The notes under the pieces: model-generated
Seen by the model: the letters and a program-made list of their open reading frames with translations, nothing else
Database searches by the model: none
Told to the model about the DNA's origin: nothing
Assembly: GCA_023252095.1 (NCBI GenBank)
Contig: JAHEXN010000230.1
Span: 1-5,589 of the forward strand
Length of the DNA: 5,589 bases
DNA from: Actinomycetes bacterium
GTDB lineage: Bacteria; Actinomycetota; Actinomycetes; Propionibacteriales; Nocardioidaceae
Direction of reading: 5' to 3'
Program-made: the position numbers and the translations under genes
Part shown: piece by piece, positions 1 to 5,589 of the stretch
How positions within the stretch are numbered: position 1 is the stretch's first letter
Layout: each line of letters begins with the position of its first letter

Positions 1-266
1 TCGGTCGCGGACAGCGTGTCGGCGGCCTGCTCGAGGTACGCCGCGAGGTTCTCGAGGGCGTCGACAGCCTGACGCGTGCTCGTCGTGAACTGCTCGTACT
101 GGTCGTTGTAGGTGACCGAGGCCTGATCGGTGACGAACCCGCTCTGCACGAGGTTCTGGATGAAGCTGCTCAGCTCGGTGAGCGTCGTGTTCATGTTCTC
201 CTGGCCCGTGCGCAGCTGGCTGGCCGCGGAGCGCATCTCGTCGTAAGTGACCGAAACGTTCGACAT
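1..266 (-). CDS. WXG100-family type VII secretion substrate (ESAT-6-like), 3' end outside window
   Basis: A small alpha-helical protein of the WXG100 (ESAT-6/CFP-10-like) family, which are exported by type VII secretion as helical-hairpin dimers and can be substrates or parts of the export process. The ATG at 266-264 opens a frame of 88 codons that runs off the window edge; family members are about 95-100 residues, so roughly ten residues are missing, including any C-terminal YxxxD/E-type signal. It starts MSNVSVTYDEM, followed by a Gln/Asn/Thr-rich amphipathic helix (about residues 8-40), a turn and a second helix (about 50-88). The turn reads SGFVTDQAS (42-50): the W-x-G position is F-V-T, with the downstream conserved region YEQF (57-60) present. 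No signal peptide or membrane segment is seen, as expected for this family. An AAGGGA ribosome binding site lies 5 nt upstream of the ATG. It follows the ATPase gene with a 134-bp gap holding a likely promoter. Family assignment is firm; whether it is a homodimer or has a partner gene beyond the edge cannot be seen. Confidence 0.9.
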   Translation of the reverse strand, partial: MSNVSVTYDEMRSAASQLRTGQENMNTTLTELSSFIQNLVQSGFVTDQASVTYNDQYEQFTTSTRQAVDALENLAAYLEQAADTLSAT

Positions 267-271
267 GGTGT

Positions 272-277
272 TCCCTT
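272..277 (-). promoter_or_regulatory. Ribosome binding site of the WXG100 gene
   Basis: On the minus strand the bases AAAGGGAACACC precede the ATG. The purine core AAGGGA is a reasonable Shine-Dalgarno sequence, with 5 nt to the start codon. It supports the ATG at 266 over the in-frame ATG at codon 11 (236-234), which would also delete the start of helix 1. Confidence 0.65.
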
Positions 278-285
278 TCGCTGAC

Positions 286-300
286 CCGCCCCTGCGGCGG
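286..300 (-). other. Short GC hairpin in the WXG100 mRNA leader
   Basis: The bases at 286-290 (CCGCC) and 296-300 (GGCGG) are complementary and would form a 5-bp GC stem with a 5-nt loop in the untranslated leader, just upstream of the ribosome binding site. It may stabilise the message or affect translation start; in such GC-rich DNA it could equally be chance. Confidence 0.25.
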
Positions 301-312
301 CTTGTGATGATG

Positions 313-318
313 ACTCTA
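313..318 (-). promoter_or_regulatory. Candidate -10 element of the WXG100 promoter
   Basis: TAGAGT read on the minus strand fits the TAnnnT pattern of actinobacterial -10 boxes. It would place the transcription start near 306 and give a 5' untranslated leader of about 40 nt. No TTGACA-like -35 box is found at the right spacing (about 336-341 reads TCGCGC). That would fit a promoter that depends on an activator bound at the adjacent inverted repeats. This is a call by eye with no transcription data. Confidence 0.4.
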
Positions 319-342
319 GGAGCGCATCGTCACCCGCGCGAT

Positions 343-378
343 GGGGAGCACTCCCCCGGGTCGGCGGGAACATTCCCG
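343..378. promoter_or_regulatory. Two 14-bp inverted repeats, likely paired operator sites
   Basis: The plus strand carries GGGGAGCACTCCCC at 343-356 and CGGGAACATTCCCG at 365-378. Each is a perfect 6-bp inverted repeat around a CA centre, and the two share the pattern SGGGAR-CA-YTCCCS. Their centres (349.5 and 371.5) are 22 bp apart, about two helical turns, so two protein dimers could sit on the same face of the DNA. If transcription starts near 306, the centres lie at about -43 and -65, positions typical for activators. The regulator is unknown. The sites could also act as repressor operators or, less likely, as hairpins in RNA. Confidence 0.55.
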
Positions 379-391
379 ACTGCTCGAAATG

Positions 392-405
392 CCTGAAAAA
401 TCAGG
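392..405. other. Small inverted repeat over the ATPase stop codon
   Basis: CCTGAAAAATCAGG (plus strand) has 5-bp arms CCTGA/TCAGG around a 4-nt A tract, and the TGA stop of the ATPase gene (403-401) lies inside it. On the minus strand, the direction of the genes, no U run follows the stem, so it is a poor intrinsic terminator. On the plus strand TTTCTT follows, but no plus-strand gene needs termination here. No convincing terminator is seen between the ATPase and the WXG100 gene, so some read-through is possible. Confidence 0.25.
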
Positions 406-3400
406 TTTCTTCACCCGTCCAGGGCACCTGGACGCGGACCGGTTTGCCCTTCAGGACGGCCATCGCGCGCCCCGGCGGGAACTCCCGTTTCGCGAATCGC
501 CCGAACGGGGTGCGCATCAACGTCTCGCCCTCGATCGACTCCGGCTGCAGCAGCATGCCCCGACGCGCGTTGCGGATCTCCGACAGGAGCGGGTACATCG
601 AGCCCCACGTGCCGGACTCGGACTCGCCCACGAGGAAGTGGTCGGTGCGCTTGACGGCCCGGATGAGCTCGACGATCGGGGCGTCGGCGGGCGTCGACAG
701 GAAGTCGGCGATCGACTCGACGAATACCGAGATGTGGCCGTCGTCCTCCTGGGCCACCCGCGCCGCGAGCTCCTTGGCCAGGGCCGCGATCTCGGCGACG
801 TCGGTGACGGCACGGGTCCAGGGCGCCAGCCGTGGCACGAGCGATCGTCGGTGCCCCAGGTAGATGAGCTCGCCGTCGGGTCGCCACCGGTGCAGCGAGC
901 GAGCCATCGCGACGATCGCGTTGGTGCGGCCGCTCGCGGGTCCACCGCCGAGCAGGAACGTGCCGGCGGCCTCGAAGCCGAGCGGCTCCAGCGCTTCCTC
1001 GCCGATGCCGAGGACGGGGCGGCCGTCGACGTCGGCCGGCAGGCTCGACTCCGGCACCTCGACGGGCATCGAGCCGACGACGGGCGCCGGTGGCACCTGC
1101 TGCCGCTGCATAGCCCGCGCCAGCTTGCCGACGGCCTGCGACTGGTCGGCGACGTTGCCCGATCCACCGAGCACGGCGATCTGCGTCTCGACGCCGTCGA
1201 TCACGGCTCGCCCGGGTGGCGAGGCGGCCGACAGGACGTCGGTCGGCATGCCCATCACGAGGTAGGCGGTCTCATCGGCGAGGCGAAGCACGACGCGCCG
1301 CGGCACGCTCGACGAGATCGAGCCCGGCACGCTCGCCGGGCGGTCGGCCGTGAAGACGACGTGGATGCCGAGCTGGCGGCCCTCCGACAGCAGCTGCTGG
1401 AGGACGGCGTACCACTGGGCACGGGAGCCACCGGAGTCGTAGGCCTCGCGGAATGCCGGGAAGTTGTCGAGGAGCAGCAGGATGCGGGGCTCGTCGGGCC
1501 GGTTCGTGGCCTGGCGGTACTCCGCGATCGAGCCGGCGTTGACCTCCGGGAAGTCCCGGGCCCGCTGCTCGGCGATGCCCCTGAGGGTGCGCAGGAGCCG
1601 CACGATGCGTTCGTCGTCGTCGCCCGAGACGATTGAGCCGACGTGCGGGAGCGCCTCGAGCATCCGCAGGCCTCCGGCCGCGAAGTCGAGTCCGTAGACG
1701 TGGACCGGTCCACCTCGGGGCGTGACCCCGGCTCCGGCGGCCAGCGAGCGCAGGAGCACGGACTTGCCCGAGCCGCCCGTGCCGTAGATCGCCATGTTGC
1801 CGTCGACGTCGGGCTTGAACGCGACGACGTGCTGAGCCTGGCGCTCCGGGAAGTCGGCGACCCCCATCAGCAGCTCGGTGTCGGTGCGCGGACCGAGCAG
1901 CGCCAGGTCATAGACCTCGCTGAGCTCGTCGAGCCACGGTCGCCGCGGCTCCGGCAGCTCGGCCAGCAGCGAGGCGCGTCCGATCGTGTCGACGAGGCGG
2001 ACCTGGTCGGTCGGGCCGGGGTCGGCGACCTCGAGGTCGACGTCGGACTCGGGGCGGCGCCAACGCTCCTCGGCACCGAACTTGAGCGGGTGCAGGTGCA
2101 CCGTGGCCGGCACGACCTCGTCGGTCGTGTGGCCACCCGCGTAGGCCGACTGGAAGGGGATGAGCCGGCCGGGACCCATCTTGGCGACGGCGCGACCCGG
2201 GATCGACGGATCGAAGTGGGCCGCCTCCTTGGAGTCGATAACGTCGGCACTGTCGGACTCGTCGGCCATGCGCAGCGCGATGCGCAGGTTGGTGTTGGCT
2301 CGGAGGTTGTCCTTGATGACGCCGGCAGGCCGCTGCGTCGCCATGATCAGGTGGATGCCGAGCGAACGCCCGCGCTGGGCGATGTCGACGACGCCGTCGA
2401 CGAACTCCGGCACCTCGCTGACCAGGGCCGCGAACTCGTCGATCACGAGGATCAGGGCCGGCGGCGACTCGGGGTCGCCCCGCTTCTCGAGCTCGAGGAG
2501 GTCCTTCGCGCGCTTGCGCTGCAGGACGAGCTCACGGTGGTGCAGCTCGGCGCGCAGGCTCGTGAGCGCCCGGCGCACGAGGTGCGGGCTGAGGTCGGTC
2601 ACGAGCCCGACGCAGTGCGGCAGCTTGACGCAGTCGGCGAAGGCCGCGCCGCCCTTGTAGTCGACGAACAGGAACGTGACGCGGTCCGGGCTGTACTCGG
2701 CGGCCATGCCCAGCACCCAGGACTGCAGGAACTCGCTCTTGCCCGAGCCGGTCGTGCCGCCCACCAGGGCGTGCGGGCCCTGCGCGCGCAGGTCGAGGTG
2801 CATCGCGTCCGTGGCGCCCTGGCCGACCAGCGCCCGAAGGGTTCCGGTGCGGGGCAGCGGTCGCGGGGGCTTGTCGCGCTCGTGGACCGAGAAGTTCTGC
2901 CGCCAGCGGTCGAGGACCGCCTCGCCCGACGAGCGCAGCTCGGTTCCGACGAGGGTCACCATCGAGACCTGGCGGGGCAGGTCGCTGGAGTCGTCGGTCA
3001 CGGCGCCGTCGTCGGCCAGGGGCGCGAGGGCCATCGCGAAGCGCAGGGCGTGCTCGACGCTGACGCCCTCGACCCGCACCTGCGGGACGACGAGGCCGTG
3101 ACGCACGAAGTGCGCCTCGGCAGCGCCGAGGCCGGCGGTGACGTCGAGGAACGTGCGGCACATCGCGGGGAGGCGGTTGCGCGTCGATCCCACCCAGATC
3201 GGGAAGACGCCGGCCGTGTGGGCGCGCTCGAACAGCTGCACGACCCGGGCCCGGTCGATCGGGGCGTCCTCGGTCACGAGCACGATGACGACCGGGAGCG
3301 CGACCTCGTCGTCGTTCCGCTCCCCGACCTCGCCGACGGTGCCGCCGCGCGCGGTGGACTCGAGCTCGTTCGTCAGGGCGCCGAGTCGCTCGGCCGCCTC

Positions 3401-4894
3401 GCTCGCACGGCGTCCCAGCCGCTCGTCGACGAGCTGCTCCAGCGCCGACACGAACCCGGTCGCGGTGGTCTGGGTGTCCACGAGGTGGGGCCCCGAGATC
3501 GGCGACTGGGGCGAGCTCGTGTGCGGGAGCCAGCGCATCCAGTCGATCGCCGGGGTCTCGTCGGGGCTCGCGATCGCGCCCAGGACGACCTCGGCGGGCG
3601 AGTGCAGCCCGGCGACCTGCAGGAGCGTGCCGCGCACCGCGTCGGCGGCCTGCTGCACCGGACCCACGATGCCGAGGGCACCCGCCGTGAACAGCGACTC
3701 GACGACCGGGACGTCGGGCACCTCGCGGTAGCGCTCCTCGACCTCCTCGAGCAGACGCGCGTACTTCGGCATGCCCTCGTCCACGTCGTGGGCCTCGGCG
3801 ACGGTGTGCCGCGAGGGCAGGGTGGCGGTGCCGAGACGAACGTTGAGCGCGGTCCAGTGCTCGGGCCGGCGGGTCCACAGCAGGTCGGTGCGCTCGATGC
3901 CGGCCTGGTACACGAGCGCCACGGCCGGCACCTCGGCCTGACGCACGCGGTGCTCCTCGGGCATCGCCTCGCGGAGCCGCTGTTCCAGGACGCGCAGCTG
4001 CTCGGTGAACTTCTCGGCGTCCATCGCGAGCTGGCGGTTGTTGCGCAGCTTCCGGTTGACGAAGTTGCTCGTCATCATGAGGGGCGCCATCGCCACGAAC
4101 AGCAGCGACATGGGGTTGCCCGTGATCGTGAACATCGCCGTGCCCATGACGATCGGGGCGAGCATCATGAGGAACGGGAACGGTGCGGGCGTCGGCTCGA
4201 TCGGCACGGCCGGGCGCGGGTGCTGGTGCTCGGGGTAGCGCTCCTCGACGCGAGGCGACCGGTTGAACGGGATCGCGCCGCCACGGATGTCGGGGCTCGA
4301 CATGGCGGGCTGCTGTCCCGCGACCATCGCGAACGACAGGCGGGTGTCGCCGAGCTGCACGGCCTGGCCCGGCAGCATCGCGACGCGGGAGACCACGGAG
4401 CCGTCGACGACGATGCCGTTGGCGGAGTTCAGGTCGACGACCTCGATCGTGGCGCCGACCTCGACACGGGCGTGACGCTTGGAGACGAACTGGTCGTTGA
4501 GCACGACGTCGGCGGCGGTGTCGCGACCCAGCACGGTGGATCCCGGCGGCAGGTTGACCTGCCGACCGGCGTCAGGGCCCGACTCGATCCGCATCGTGGC
4601 GGCGACGACGGTCGACCTCGACCCGCTGACGGACTCGACGACCGACACGACGCTTCCGGACGCCACGGGCGCCTCGCCGAGGAGCCGCTCGGTCGGGAGC
4701 ACGACGGGGCGCCCGCCGCCGGGCGGGGCGACCGCGAGGGTCACCTCCTCCGCGGACCGCATCGCGTCGGCGGCCAGCGGGTCCTGCGCAGCGATCTCGC
4801 GGGCGACGTCTCCGACCGCGGCGGTCGGCTCCGTGATCAGCACGACGTCGGTCGCGGGCCCCGAGGTGCGCTGGAGGGAGAGCTTGAGCTTCAT
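401..4894 (-). CDS. eccC: FHA-domain, membrane-anchored type VII secretion ATPase (EccC/EssC family, FtsK/SpoIIIE type)
   Basis: The motor ATPase of a type VII secretion system, which binds WXG100-type substrates and drives their export across the inner membrane. The 1497-residue product reads: beta-rich, possibly ubiquitin-like region (1-90); FHA domain (about 98-190) with G123-R124, S138-K-R-H141 and N159-G160; two hydrophobic segments (about 239-257 and 261-277); charged, helix-prone stretch (285-320); linker domain (320-680); three ATPase modules. Module 1 is intact: GTTGSGKS at 713-720, Walker B ILVIDE ending D819-E820, and ATQRP at 852-856. Module 2 has GTGGSGKS at 1038-1045 but Walker B ends D1143-N1144. 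Module 3 is degenerate: GGPASGRT at 1317-1324 has Arg for the P-loop Lys, and the Walker B site reads FVESIAD. Length and N-terminal FHA resemble Bacillota EssC (about 1480 residues) more than mycobacterial EccC, so the symbol is approximate. The start MKLKLSLQ is chosen over an ATG 13 codons upstream because it has a GGAG site 8 nt away and forms an ATGA overlap with the preceding gene. Confidence 0.93.
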   Translation of the reverse strand: MKLKLSLQRTSGPATDVVLITEPTAAVGDVAREIAAQDPLAADAMRSAEEVTLAVAPPGGGRPVVLPTERLLGEAPVASGSVVSVVESVSGSRSTVVAATMRIESGPDAGRQVNLPPGSTVLGRDTAADVVLNDQFVSKRHARVEVGATIEVVDLNSANGIVVDGSVVSRVAMLPGQAVQLGDTRLSFAMVAGQQPAMSSPDIRGGAIPFNRSPRVEERYPEHQHPRPAVPIEPTPAPFPFLMMLAPIVMGTAMFTITGNPMSLLFVAMAPLMMTSNFVNRKLRNNRQLAMDAEKFTEQLRVLEQRLREAMPEEHRVRQAEVPAVALVYQAGIERTDLLWTRRPEHWTALNVRLGTATLPSRHTVAEAHDVDEGMPKYARLLEEVEERYREVPDVPVVESLFTAGALGIVGPVQQAADAVRGTLLQVAGLHSPAEVVLGAIASPDETPAIDWMRWLPHTSSPQSPISGPHLVDTQTTATGFVSALEQLVDERLGRRASEAAERLGALTNELESTARGGTVGEVGERNDDEVALPVVIVLVTEDAPIDRARVVQLFERAHTAGVFPIWVGSTRNRLPAMCRTFLDVTAGLGAAEAHFVRHGLVVPQVRVEGVSVEHALRFAMALAPLADDGAVTDDSSDLPRQVSMVTLVGTELRSSGEAVLDRWRQNFSVHERDKPPRPLPRTGTLRALVGQGATDAMHLDLRAQGPHALVGGTTGSGKSEFLQSWVLGMAAEYSPDRVTFLFVDYKGGAAFADCVKLPHCVGLVTDLSPHLVRRALTSLRAELHHRELVLQRKRAKDLLELEKRGDPESPPALILVIDEFAALVSEVPEFVDGVVDIAQRGRSLGIHLIMATQRPAGVIKDNLRANTNLRIALRMADESDSADVIDSKEAAHFDPSIPGRAVAKMGPGRLIPFQSAYAGGHTTDEVVPATVHLHPLKFGAEERWRRPESDVDLEVADPGPTDQVRLVDTIGRASLLAELPEPRRPWLDELSEVYDLALLGPRTDTELLMGVADFPERQAQHVVAFKPDVDGNMAIYGTGGSGKSVLLRSLAAGAGVTPRGGPVHVYGLDFAAGGLRMLEALPHVGSIVSGDDDERIVRLLRTLRGIAEQRARDFPEVNAGSIAEYRQATNRPDEPRILLLLDNFPAFREAYDSGGSRAQWYAVLQQLLSEGRQLGIHVVFTADRPASVPGSISSSVPRRVVLRLADETAYLVMGMPTDVLSAASPPGRAVIDGVETQIAVLGGSGNVADQSQAVGKLARAMQRQQVPPAPVVGSMPVEVPESSLPADVDGRPVLGIGEEALEPLGFEAAGTFLLGGGPASGRTNAIVAMARSLHRWRPDGELIYLGHRRSLVPRLAPWTRAVTDVAEIAALAKELAARVAQEDDGHISVFVESIADFLSTPADAPIVELIRAVKRTDHFLVGESESGTWGSMYPLLSEIRNARRGMLLQPESIEGETLMRTPFGRFAKREFPPGRAMAVLKGKPVRVQVPWTGEET

Positions 4895-4906
4895 CCGCCG
4901 TGCTCC
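4891..4906 (-). promoter_or_regulatory. ATGA stop/start overlap with Shine-Dalgarno, translational coupling
   Basis: The TGA stop of the FHA gene (4893-4891) overlaps the ATG of the ATPase gene (4894-4892) in the sequence ATGA. GGAG at 4906-4903 lies 8 nt before the ATG. This decides the ATPase start: the longer frame from 4933 adds 13 Arg-rich residues that lie within the FHA coding sequence. It also implies the two genes are one operon with coupled translation. Confidence 0.75.
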
Positions 4907-5589
4907 GCGACGAAGGCGCGGTCGCCGAACCACACGGTGTCGCCGGGCTGGATCTCGAGCGGTCGGCCGGGCTGCACGGCGGACTCGACGCCGTGGCTCA
5001 GGACGTGGGTGCCGTTGGTGGAGTGCAGGTCGTCGACCCGCAGGGCACCGTCGGCGACCGTGAGCACGGCATGGGTCTTGGACACGCTGCGCTCGGGATC
5101 GGGGATCGCGGCGGGCAGGGCACCGGTGTGCTCGCCCGTCTCGGGGTCGCGCCCCACGACGACGGTGGAGCGCACCGCGATGCGGCGGCCGTCCTCACCG
5201 ACCAGGACCCACGTGGGGCGGGCGCCGCGACGCTGGCCGACCCGCGTCGCCCCGTCGACAGCGTCGAGCGGAGCGGCACTGTCGACCGGAGCGGCACCGT
5301 CGACGGCGTCGACCTGGGCGGCACTGTCAGCCGGCTGCTCCGGAACGGCCGGTGTGGCCCGACGGCGGCCCTCGACCGGTGCGGGTGCCGGGGTCGGCTC
5401 CGGTTCGGGGGCGGGCTCAGAAGCGGGGTCCTCGGCGGGGCCGAACCCGGGCACCGAGGTGATCAGACGTCCGCCGGAGGTGGCGGGTGGCGGAGTGACG
5501 GGCGCGGCCGGGCCGATCGGAGGCGGGGTGCGGTCGTCGACGGGCGCGGCGGCCGGGGCCACCGGGGGTGCCGGTTCCGGGGCAGGCTC
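4891..5589 (-). CDS. FHA-domain protein of the type VII secretion locus, 5' end outside window
   Basis: The C-terminal 232 residues of a protein whose frame is open to the window edge; a GTG at 5562 lies inside this open frame, in Pro/Ala-rich sequence that continues upstream, so it is unlikely to be the true start. The visible N-terminal half is a low-complexity Pro/Ala/Glu linker (about 5589-5230) that includes a short ordered-looking stretch GRLITSVPGFG (about 5472-5440) and a 15-residue tandem duplication. The C-terminal part (about 5215-4894) is an FHA domain with the full phosphopeptide-binding signature: VVVGRD, S-K-T-H and STNGT, ending just before the stop. FHA domains bind phosphothreonine peptides, so this protein probably links Ser/Thr kinase signalling to the secretion machine. 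It overlaps and is likely co-translated with the ATPase gene. In related actinobacterial loci such FHA tails can be joined to an RDD-type membrane domain or similar; what lies upstream here is unseen. Confidence 0.85.
   Translation of the reverse strand, partial: EPAPEPAPPVAPAAAPVDDRTPPPIGPAAPVTPPPATSGGRLITSVPGFGPAEDPASEPAPEPEPTPAPAPVEGRRRATPAVPEQPADSAAQVDAVDGAAPVDSAAPLDAVDGATRVGQRRGARPTWVLVGEDGRRIAVRSTVVVGRDPETGEHTGALPAAIPDPERSVSKTHAVLTVADGALRVDDLHSTNGTHVLSHGVESAVQPGRPLEIQPGDTVWFGDRAFVAEHGG
5239..5328 (-). repeat. Tandem 45-bp duplication in the FHA-protein linker
   Basis: Two adjacent 45-bp units (5328-5284 and 5283-5239) encode DSAAQVDAVDGAAPV and DSAAPLDAVDGATRV. I count 11 of 15 residues and 36 of 45 bases identical. 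The units also contain a shorter internal echo of the form VDxAAP. It lies in the flexible linker just before the FHA domain and probably varies in copy number between strains, altering linker length rather than fold. Confidence 0.75.

Noticed and set aside
191..373. 60-codon minus-strand frame overlapping the WXG100 start
   Set aside because: It would run through the promoter and overlap the WXG100 gene out of frame. It has no family resemblance and its composition is typical of a shadow frame.
476..487. A third palindrome, CGGGAACTCCCG, resembling the paired operator sites
   Set aside because: The arms are only 5 bp, giving a 12-bp rather than 14-bp repeat. It lies inside conserved coding sequence (the R-E-F-P-P-G region) and is likely chance in GC-rich DNA.
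341..1636. 431-codon open frame on the plus strand, antisense to the 3' part of the ATPase gene
   Set aside because: Its translation is Arg/Asp/Gly/His-rich with no recognisable domain, and it lies opposite a clearly conserved protein. Long antisense frames are common in very GC-rich DNA.
2532..3878. 448-codon minus-strand frame inside the ATPase gene
   Set aside because: It is an out-of-frame shadow with extreme Arg/Ala/Pro content. The overlapping ATPase frame carries the Walker motifs and a continuous fold.
4895..4933. Upstream ATG for the ATPase adding 13 residues
   Set aside because: The extension is Arg-rich and lies within the FHA coding sequence. The downstream ATG has a better-placed GGAG and gives the typical ATGA overlap.

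Overview
The window is a piece of a type VII (ESX/WXG100) secretion locus, with all genes on the minus strand. By eye the DNA is very GC-rich, with strong G/C preference at third codon positions. Together with the gene content this points to a high-GC actinomycete; the sequence alone does not settle the genus. No tRNA, rRNA, CRISPR array, insertion sequence or integration site is visible.

Layout in the direction of transcription, from high to low coordinates. (1) 5589-4891 is the C-terminal part of an FHA-domain protein. Its frame is open to the window edge, and it has a Pro/Ala/Glu-rich linker with a 15-residue tandem duplication followed by an FHA domain at the C-terminus. (2) 4894-401 is a complete gene for a 1497-residue membrane-anchored FtsK/SpoIIIE-type ATPase (EccC/EssC family). 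It overlaps the first gene by ATGA. Its order is a ubiquitin-like/beta-rich N-terminal region, an FHA domain, two membrane segments, a linker and three tandem ATPase modules, of which the third has lost the key P-loop and Walker B residues. (3) 400-267 is a 134-bp intergenic region with two closely matched 14-bp inverted repeats 22 bp apart, a plausible -10 element and a ribosome binding site. (4) 266-1 is the start of a WXG100-type small secreted protein, cut by the window edge about ten residues before its expected end.

Inferred joint function: the ATPase drives export of WXG100-family substrates such as the protein encoded just downstream. The FHA domains, one in the ATPase and one in the co-translated partner, both keep the phosphothreonine-binding signature, so Ser/Thr kinase signalling could control assembly or activity. 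The WXG100 gene appears to have its own, probably regulated, promoter, which would let the abundant substrate be made independently of the motor.

The most interesting points are the EssC-like (Bacillota-style) architecture in an actinomycete background, the paired operator-like palindromes, and the pseudo-ATPase character of the last module.
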